Assembly (NCBI GenBank): GCA_030248225.1
Contig: JASANE010026736.1
Location: forward strand, 80,058 to 144,057
Length of the DNA: 64,000 nucleotides
Direction: 5' to 3'
DNA from: Trileptium ribeirensis
Lineage: Eukaryota > Nematoda > Enoplea > Enoplida > Thoracostomopsidae
Made by a program: the position numbers and the translations under genes. Numbering within the stretch: the first letter of the stretch is position 1; each line of letters starts with the position of its first letter. Shown piece after piece: positions 56,268 through 64,000 of the stretch. The notes under the pieces are model-generated. The model did no database searches and was not told the origin of the DNA. It saw only the letters and a program-made list of their open reading frames with translations.

Positions 56268-58062
56268 ATGCGGAAAGTATGTACTATCTTACTGTTACTT
56301 TGGCTTTCGACGTTAAGCCCTACACACGCCACGCTTTCGCCTTTTAGTGATGCAATCTCGCGATTAGGTGCGTTTGTAAACCGCCAAGTAGGTGTTGTCG
56401 TTGAGCCCCAAGGTCTTGTGATTACCTCGAATCAGACCACATATTTGCCAGTGGTACTGCAGCTGTCACTTCGAGATTGGGAACGCAAGTCGGACCCCTA
56501 CGTAAGCAATATTTGCCCACCATATGAAGTTAACGGATCCTGCCGAGCTGATTGCTGCAGGAAGGCGAATTGAACTGAGTATCCGCAGCTGCACAACACC
56601 TTGAGCGCGCTAGAATGCGAACTGGACGATGCATATCATGGCATATTAGATACAATTCTGCTCGTGCATTCTTTCTGCGTGGAGAACGAGCATCTATGTG
56701 ACCTCACCAGCCGCCGAGAGAAACGCTTTGCAAACCTTATTGCCGCCGCTGCAGGTGCCGTTTCCGGATTTCTAGGTTTGGGAATGGCTTTCGCTAACGG
56801 CGTTCATATCAATAACGTCCGTCAGCGAGTGACCGTTCGCGAGAAATTTATGCGCGAGACGAATGATGTCTCTTTTCGGAACAGTAAGGCAATAAAGCAA
56901 TTAACCCGAGCTAATGAGGACATCTATGCATTTTTACACCACAGTATGCAGGAAGTAGTCTCCATGATTGAACAAGTCCGATGTGCTGATCAGAAAGAGG
57001 TCACACACGTGTACCATCAACTCATTGACCACATATTCGAGCGAATATGCGCTCGTCGGTACAGGCCATAATGGAGTCTATGTTAAACGGCGAACTCTCC
57101 CCTGCTGTTATCGATGTCGTTATGCTACGACGATTATTCGCCATGGACCCCCGCATATCCAAGACCATTCTGATGCGAGAGCCCAGCTTAGCTTATCAGT
57201 TTGGTCGAGTGATGTCCGTAAGTGTAGATTTAACGGGATTTCGCTTCGGTTTTATTTTGCAGTTACCTTTGCCCAAACGCAGTGATGTTCGGCCTTATTT
57301 TCGGATTTACAACACTGGCTGTAATGCTCCCGATACGCTAACGCAGTTGAAACTACCGCTACCGCAATATGCAGCCCGATTGAGACACGTGCGTTACGAG
57401 TCCTTGAATCTAGGAGCATGCAAGCACAGACCCGGAATTGCTTTTTGCGCACCCCACGCACTGCTCACCGACCACAGTGCAAATTGCCTAAAATGGATCA
57501 TCGCAGGAGAGCTTGTGCTAGAATCCAAAAAGCACGCATGTAGCAACCGCACGCTTATCGGTCCACTTGCCAACGATACCGCCGTGCACACCACCATTCA
57601 AGGTGTTCTGATTAGGACCAGTGAACCGAAAGTTATACTGACTAATCGTAGACAGCTTGCACATGTCACCTTAGGTAAGGCTATAAAGGTTCCGCCTAAC
57701 GGAAGTTTATGGTTTCCCCACGGAAATTATACACAGTTGGTCATAGGATCGATCGTGCTAACGAGCATGCTAAGCCTGAGGAAATCACAATCAAATTTGG
57801 ACTAAATATTACCATAGACCAGTTAACCGGCCTCAAATTAAGACCTTTAACCTGGAGATCACTTGACGACGCTACAGCGACGAACCTACAAGTAGCTCAG
57901 ATAGCTAAGGAACAAGTACAAAAGATAGTTAACCTTCCTGCTTTGGAGTATACCGGACTTTCGCCTTACTTTATAGTCACCATCATCGTCAGCGTAATTA
58001 GTCTGGTCTACTGCATGACTAAGTGTAAGGTCTCGCCTAAGTATGCGTACTATCTGCCCTGA
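56268..58062 (+). pseudogene. env: env-like glycoprotein of element 2 (broken)
   Basis: A hydrophobic leader (MRKVCTILLLLWLSTL) begins at about 56268. The surface part is interrupted by TGA at 56571. The same frame then gives a furin-type site RREKR ending near 56727, an Ala/Gly-rich fusion-peptide-like segment (FANLIAAAAGAVSGFLG) and a heptad helix. Frameshifts near 57050 and 57770 split the remaining ectodomain from the membrane anchor (PYFIVTIIVSVISLVY, about 57964-58010). Motif order and many positions match element 1 env. Confidence 0.8.
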
Positions 58063-58149
58063 TGGCTACCATGCCGCGGAAGACTGATCAAAACTGATGG
58101 TAAACCCAGAAAAGCAATTAGATGGATTAGAGCTGATAAAAGAGGCCCG

Positions 58150-59843
58150 AGCGCACCACCGGAGGAGGACACTACACCCCGAGTTTCGCCGACCGAGGTT
58201 TCGATTGTACCTTCGGGGACGTCGCGCGTGTCCGTTGTGTCCAATCGTGCCCCGCGTCGCTCCAACAGACCCGTGCTTCGTCCGAAGAAGAACTAGTTTT
58301 CATAGAGGACGACGAATTATTCGCTGCTCCTACTCGTGACTTACGCCGTGGACCCCGACAAGGTATGTTCACCAGACAATTAAACACCATGAATGGAGGT
58401 AATACTCCACTTCTCATCAATGCAACTATACTTGGCACTCCAGTCACGGCACTTGTAGACACAGGAGCTGATGTCTCAATCATGTCCCAAGCCTTAGTCG
58501 CCCGTTTAGGCCTAGTACCCCGAGACACTAACACTACCCGGATAGTATCGGCTACACAACAAGAATTGACTATAAGTGGAGTGGTGAAGGCACCAATCAC
58601 CATCGGATCGCTGAGTACCCCTTGCGACTTTCGGGTAACCACTGACACCCCGTACGAATGCATCTTAGGCACCGACTTCATGGCTCTCCAACCATACGTA
58701 GCTATTAATTTCAAGGACCATTGTTTAGGCCTATCAAGCGGGACGGAGAACTGTTCCGCACCTTTCGCCGACCAGGGAGACTATCGACCGCCAGTCATTA
58801 ACGTAGTATCTAGGAAATATGCTCAAGTACCGCCGAACACAGAACTATTCATCAACGCAATCCCCCAGATTACACAACCACCCACTGGCCAAGCTTTGTT
58901 TGTACCAGACCCCTTCATTAGGGACATCGCCATAGCTCACTCTTTGGTAATCACCGGTCAGCGCATGATTCCAGTAGCAATGATGAACTTTGGGAATCTA
59001 CCCGTTGCTACACATGCAGCACAAACGATAGGACATATCGAGATGCTGGATGACAATGAGATTGAACTCTTGTACGACAGCAACAAGCGCCTGCTTAAGC
59101 TTGGACCTCTTCAGCGCACAAAACAATGCAATAACCTCGGGGTTACACGAGACAATGTAGTACAGGTCATAAATGAACAGAAGAAAACGATCGATACGGA
59201 ACGATCTATACAGGTACTCAGCAAAATTGATTTTGGGCAAACTACTCTCAACCCCTATGAACTGAAACAGTTGAAAACAACTATTTCTGAAAACGCCGAC
59301 ATATTCAGTGTACACCCATTCGACCTAGGTAGGTGTGGTGTACACCAGCATAGGATAGTTACCGGGGATGCAAGACCCATAAAACAAGTGCCCTACCGCC
59401 TTGCACATTCTCTACGCGAACCCTTGAGGGAGGAGCTAAATAATATGATAGAAGCTGGCCTCATAACGCCATCCGACTCACCTTGGGGTTCTTCCATAGT
59501 GTACGTCACCAAAAGTGACGGCACCCTGCGTTTATGCGTACACTTTCGCAAATTCAACGTAGTCGCTGAGCGCGACTTATACTCGTTGCCCCGCATAGAC
59601 GACATACTGGGCTGTCTACGAAACACAAAATTCATGTCCAGCTTGGATCTCAACAATGGGTTTTGGCAATTAGAACTAGTTCCCGAAACCAAGCAGAAGA
59701 CCTCCTTTGTCACTGTCCACGGACAGTACGGATACAACGTTCTACCTTTTGGGTTAAACTCTTCTCCGGTTCGCCTTCCAAAGGTGCATGTCAATTATTT
59801 TGAAGGGTTTTGGATGGGAACGATGTCTTATCTACATCGATGA
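58150..59843 (+). pseudogene. pol: pol of element 2, protease and N-terminal reverse transcriptase
   Basis: An acidic stretch (EEELVFIEDDELFAAP) precedes the aspartic protease (ALVDTGADVSIMS, about 58448-58485) and CILGTDFM. RT motifs follow: MIEAGLITPSDSPWGSS, FRKFNVV, SSLDLNNGFWQLEL and LPFGLNSSP. The frame is lost near 59770, just before the catalytic motif, and continues in another frame. There is no stop after the protease here, unlike element 1. Confidence 0.88.
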
Positions 59844-61260
59844 CATCCTAGTCTTTTCACCCATTTTTGAACAACATTTAGCAGACCTCATTACTGTATT
59901 CGATAGGTTTCGTAAGGCTAATCTCAAGCTGAAACCCTCCAAATGCCAATTTGGACAGAAACAATTAAAATACCTCGGACACATCATTAGCTCTGAAGGA
60001 GTTAAACCTGACCCCGAGAAAACCGCCGCAATAGACAACTACAAAAGACCTGAGACTCGCAAACAACTGCAAAGCTTCTTAGGACACGTAGGCTACTACC
60101 ATGAATTTATACCACACTATTCCGAGATTTGTGAGCCACTCAACGCCCTCCGTCGCAAGGACAATGAATTCAAATGGACACCGCAATGCGAGGAAGCATT
60201 CGGAAAGCTAAGCAAAGCCCTAGTACAAGAACCGCTACTCATCTATCCGGACTTCTCCAAGCCTTTCATACTTCAAACGGACGCTTCAGGATACGCTCTA
60301 GGAGCCGTGCTCTCGCAAAAGACCGATAAAGGGACACTGCCTATCGCCTACGCAAGCAAATCGCTAGTGGACTACCAACGCCGATATCCCGCTATTGAAA
60401 CCGAAGCCCTTGCTATTAGATGGGCCGCTCTACATTTTAGGCATTACTTGCTTGGACACGAATTCCATGTCGAGACTGATCATAAGCCACTCAAGGCACT
60501 ATTTGAGAGACCACCGAGAAACTCACACCTAACTCAATGGCGTAATGAGTTACTCATGGAATTCGGTGGATTCAATATCGAATATCGACCTGGTAAGGCC
60601 AATGCCAACGCAGATGGACTTTCACGCGACCCCCGACACGACGTAGAATTTTCCGACTCTGCCGACGAAGCCGAATATGACGCACAGGACCATCCTCGAA
60701 TGGTTGCTGTAGCCATAAAAGGACAGGATCGTGGCAAGGGCAAAACTCCTGCCAAACCACCGCGGAGACTTCCTACTGAAGAAGCTTGGAAACGACTTAC
60801 GCGACAGTTAATGGGACTTCCCCCAGACGCTCCCGTTAACCTCCCACCCGAGTACGTTAGAGAACGCTTCTATCGCATGTTCGGAAAACCTGGCTATGAT
60901 CCTCTACCGGACCCAACGCGTTTCATTTTCTGCGGAGACATTGACGACCCATCGCCTGAAGGAGTCGAGGTGCCCTGGAGCCGCTCGACTGCTCCCGGAC
61001 CACCGACTGGACCGGTCCCAGCCCAAGAATCCGCTGCTGAGCCCACCCCTGGACCCTCATCGGCCCCTGAAAAATTCGTTAGGCCTACGCTGCCGCAAGA
61101 ACCCCCGACTGCTTCGACACCGCCCGCTCCTGGCGCGGCCAGCGAAAGCTCACCCGTGCCACTACTGGTACACCTGACCCCACTAGACCCCAGACACTAC
61201 CGACGACTGCTAGGAAAAGATATGGTGGTTTACCAGAGGTCGAGGAATTCGATACTTTAA
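59788..61260 (+). pseudogene. pol: pol of element 2, reverse transcriptase C-terminus and RNase H
   Basis: It resumes RT with the catalytic LIYIDDILVF (about 59827-59857), the thumb region (LGHIISSEGVKPDP) and the RNase H (LQTDASGYALGAVLSQ, AIETEALAI, HVETDHKPL). It ends the enzyme at NADGLSRDP. A proline-rich linker runs to TAA at 61258; the reading frame of the integrase differs, so another shift lies near 61250. Confidence 0.9.
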
Positions 61261-61547
61261 TTAGGATCGCCTATGCATGTGGACCGCGAGTACGACTACA
61301 ACGCCCTGAACAGGTCTATGACACTGGTGAACACATATACTTACCACACTTTCAACAATATGAGGGGAGAAATCTTCTCAATTACATACCCTACATCCAA
61401 AGTAGAGACAAACAATTTGGACCCACATGGTGGTACTTACATACTCGACAGTCACCAGCTGACAAAAAGGCAGCGACTGCTCTCAAATTAGAAGCCCATT
61501 ATTACCGTCTCTGCCCCGACACTGCCATTCTTTACTTACATCCCATC

Positions 61548-62386
61548 ATGCCAAATGACCATAGACCTAAACTGTGTGTGCCCAGACTACCTATACGACA
61601 AATACTCAAACTCGAACATGACACTTTATTCGATGGACACCCTGGTAGGGACCGCCTACTGAGCAAGCTCAAACAATTCTATTACTGGGAGACTATGGGT
61701 AATGACGTCGACGAGTACGTAAAACGCTGTGTACTCTGCCAGCGATCACGAAATTTGCCCTAAAATGTTCGAGCCGCGCTCGGAGATAACCCGCTGGCTA
61801 GTCACCCTATGCACCGCATGTTCGTCGACATATTGGACGCTCGGGTTTTGTCCCGAAATGGAAATCGGTATGTTATTGCTTTCATTGACCAATTCACTAA
61901 GTTAGTCATCGCCGCCGCATTGCCTGACCAAACAGCTAAGAGTGTAGCTCGAGTTTTCGTCGAAGACGTAGTGTGCGGTTATGGCGCACCCGAGGAATTA
62001 GTCTCCGACGGAGGAGGATGCTTTGTTTCTGAAGTCATGGAAGCCTTGTGCGCTAGGCTACACACATTCAAGAGGGAAACCTTAAGCTACAACCCGAAGG
62101 CAAATGGAGAAATTGAGCGCTTTAACCGTACCTTACTATTCCTCTTAAGAGTAGCTTTACCCGAGAATGACCATACTACATTGGACGAAGTCCTACCCTA
62201 TTGTATCATGTCCTACAACTCAGCAGTACACGCTTCCACTCATTACCCACCTTTCATGCTCATACACGGATTCCAGCCCCGCGTACCGGGTGGAATCGGG
62301 AGACAAACTGATTGGGGACGCTACCCCGGAGCAGAAGCTTACCGCTCAAATGTGCAACGATGGTTAGCCACGATCGCTATCCTGTA
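61548..62386 (+). pseudogene. pol: pol of element 2, integrase (truncated)
   Basis: The zinc-binding part is complete (LEHDTLFDGHPGRDRLL and RCVLCQRS). TAA at 61761 then breaks the frame. The catalytic triad is present: D in FVDILDARV, D in LVSDGGGCF and E in NGEIERFNRTL. The frame ends at about 62386 after RSNVQRWLATI, where homology to element 1 stops; the GPY/F-like domain and the tail are missing. Confidence 0.88.
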
Positions 62387-63441
62387 GGCCATATGTACAA
62401 TAACCCACGGGGTGGCAAAAATTCTCAGCAAAACGAAAAAGCAACAACGAGTTCATTGACACCATCTCAAACACCAAACTCTAGCTAGCTTTGTTTGAAA
62501 TTTCTTGAAATTTGTATTCAAAAACACAGGGGTGTCTCAACGCCCTGTAGTCTGCAGTATTACCTCCACTATATTGGGTACATAAGTTCCAAGTTGTGGG
62601 GACATTACAAGGTGAATCCCACATAAGTGAAATGTAGCTATACCATATTATAACATATTAAACTAGCAAAATTACATAACAAAATAAGGCACAATAAGTC
62701 ATATATCCCTGCATTTAAAACACAACATATTCATATTGAGGTAAGTAGAAACTGGAATTTGCGATAGTAACATGGTAAAACTTTGTTGATCTGTTAATCC
62801 ATATGTAATGAAAATTATAATTTCTCTTAAAATATGATATCCGAAATACAGTAAAATTGATTTGCGGAAATATAAATTATGGATTATTCTAAAAATTAAT
62901 AGAAAATTTATTTAAGTTTTTAGAACGTGATCGAATGTCCAGTTGAAATTAGTTCATAGTAAAATCTGATAGACGGAAGTTGAAACTGAAGTGAAATTAA
63001 TTGTAGAATTTGTTCCTAAAATGCGTATTTTTGTAAAAATGAACTAATTAATCTATGCATAGTTGGAAAATTAGTTGATTTGAATTACTTGACATCGTAA
63101 AAATTCACAGTATTGACATTGATAGCATAACAAAAAAAACAAGCTCTTTCATAGATAATTTGGTTTGGTATATAAATATAAAATTAGAAATAAAGTATCA
63201 CTGCGTTAGTTTTCGTGTTCTTCTTCTGGTATACAATAAAATGTCAATGGCACATTGTTTATTACTCACGGAAATTGTCAATAATTGTTCATTGTTCCTT
63301 TCAAATAGTTGGAAAGTCACAGACAGTAACAAGTTGTCAATAGTCGTTGCGGGATTATTGTCTTAAACATGAAATCGAGTCGGAGGCACCTCGATCGGCA
63401 AATTACTAGTTCTATTACAGTTATTATTGTACTACTACAGA
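62387..63441. other. AT-rich non-coding DNA
   Basis: Begins at the 3' break of element 2. No gene, TIR or LTR recognised. Confidence 0.45.
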
Positions 63442-63967
63442 TTAGGGCTTACAAATGATTGTAGGTGCCGCATTCGCATTCGACATCTCTGGTAAAATAC
63501 GATCGAGAGACGCAAAAATGCCATAATCGCCTCGCGTAATACGCCAATTCTGTTCTTGTTGATATCCAACCGGTCGTAGATAATGTTCCGGTGCAAGATA
63601 AGGCGGTGTCCCGAAGTATGGCAAACATACATTCGGCGCATTCGATTGTCAGCAATATCCACTTATGCCTCGAATAATCGATGGAATTGACGCTGATACT
63701 GTTACCAACCGGGTTTAAATCGCGCACGTTGGTGGTTTGCAATGTTCAGCCACTGATTTCGATTCGGATGCTGATCCATGATTGGGTCTTGCAATAATCG
63801 AATTTGTATTTCCAATCCTTCCAACGTGCTACGAACAACGCTGTCACGCATCTCACGTCTATTTCGAGCCAAATCGTGCATACCATGCCCTCACTCTTCG
63901 TCGGATTCGAGAACCGTCAACATTTCCCGGGTGTCGTTCCATAACCGTCATCTGTTGATGCATTTCG
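63442..63967 (-). pseudogene. Decayed coding remnant, unrecognised family
   Basis: Read on the minus strand, a splice-acceptor-like TTTTCAATTTCAG ends at 63968. Protein-like segments follow in changing frames: MHQQMTVMER, then MHDLARNRREMRDSVVRS with LEIQIRLLQDP, then CLPYFGTPPYLAPEHYL with GDYGIFASLDRILPEM. In-frame TGA codons interrupt two of them. The segments look like one coding region broken by indels and CGA/TGA-type changes. No family recognised. Confidence 0.35.
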
Positions 63968-64000
63968 CTGAAATTGAAAAGCGACAGAATAGGAAAAGGA

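Larger units (their letters stand above)
50881..62386 (+). mobile_element. Element 2: truncated gag-X-env-pol retroelement related to element 1
   Basis: Gag, the X region, env and pol occur in the same order as in element 1, and all four are recognisably homologous. The copy ends inside integrase at about 62386, after the QRWLA segment, where unrelated AT-rich sequence begins. No tail, NADAR ORFs or 3' LTR remain. Many frameshifts and stops (for example 51501, 56571, 61761) show decay. It represents a distinct, diverged family and not a copy of element 1. Confidence 0.9.

Noticed and set aside
63442..63967. Recoded TGA (Trp or Sec) to explain in-frame stops
   Set aside because: The long retroelement frames use TGG for conserved tryptophans and TGA as terminator, and other frame changes nearby need indels, so simple decay is the better explanation.

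Overview
The window looks like nuclear DNA of an animal, most likely an invertebrate. It has short coding exons bounded by polypyrimidine-AG and GT splice signals, large AT-rich non-coding stretches, TIR-type DNA transposon remnants (MITEs), and two large env-bearing Ty3/gypsy-type LTR elements. No host species can be named from the sequence. Host coding content is small: one exon of a BBLN/UPF0184-like coiled-coil protein (508-677), two phase-matched exons of an unrecognised gene (2293-2377 and 5104-5504), and a decayed coding remnant on the minus strand at the right edge (63442-63967).

Layout. 1-13802 is host DNA with a 56-bp minisatellite (1387-1866), a Tc1/mariner-like MITE (2714-3041), a PIF/Harbinger-like element (4291-4991) and several local tandem duplications. 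13803-39471 is element 1, a complete but mutated LTR retroelement of about 25.7 kb with 3.7- and 3.5-kb LTRs. 39472-46454 is AT-rich non-coding DNA with a cluster of TTCGCGAA palindromes. 46458-46858 is a second Harbinger-like MITE that carries an array of small hairpins. 46930-62386 is element 2, a diverged relative of element 1 with a probable 5' LTR/leader, then gag, X, env and pol, cut off inside integrase. 62387-64000 is AT-rich DNA and the minus-strand remnant.

The notable system is element 1. Its order is LTR - gag - unknown conserved region X - env - pol (protease, reverse transcriptase, RNase H, integrase, long disordered tail) - two tandem accessory ORFs - LTR. Env lies between gag and pol, whereas known env-bearing gypsy/errantivirus and retroviral genomes place env after pol. 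Element 2 repeats the gag-X-env-pol order, so it is ancestral to the family and not a rearrangement. The two accessory ORFs of element 1 are paralogues. Each carries a NADAR (YbiA-like ADP-ribose-processing) domain followed by a domain that resembles a degenerate SGNH hydrolase fold. Both start codons sit directly against a 3' splice site, which suggests spliced subgenomic mRNAs. The transcribed part of the LTR holds repeated hairpin modules, each followed by GTAAGT, a good candidate for the matching splice donor.

Both elements are inactive copies. Gag, X, env and pol carry nonsense codons and frameshifts, and the two LTRs of element 1 are visibly diverged. The second NADAR ORF and the RT-RNase H ORF of element 1 remain open.
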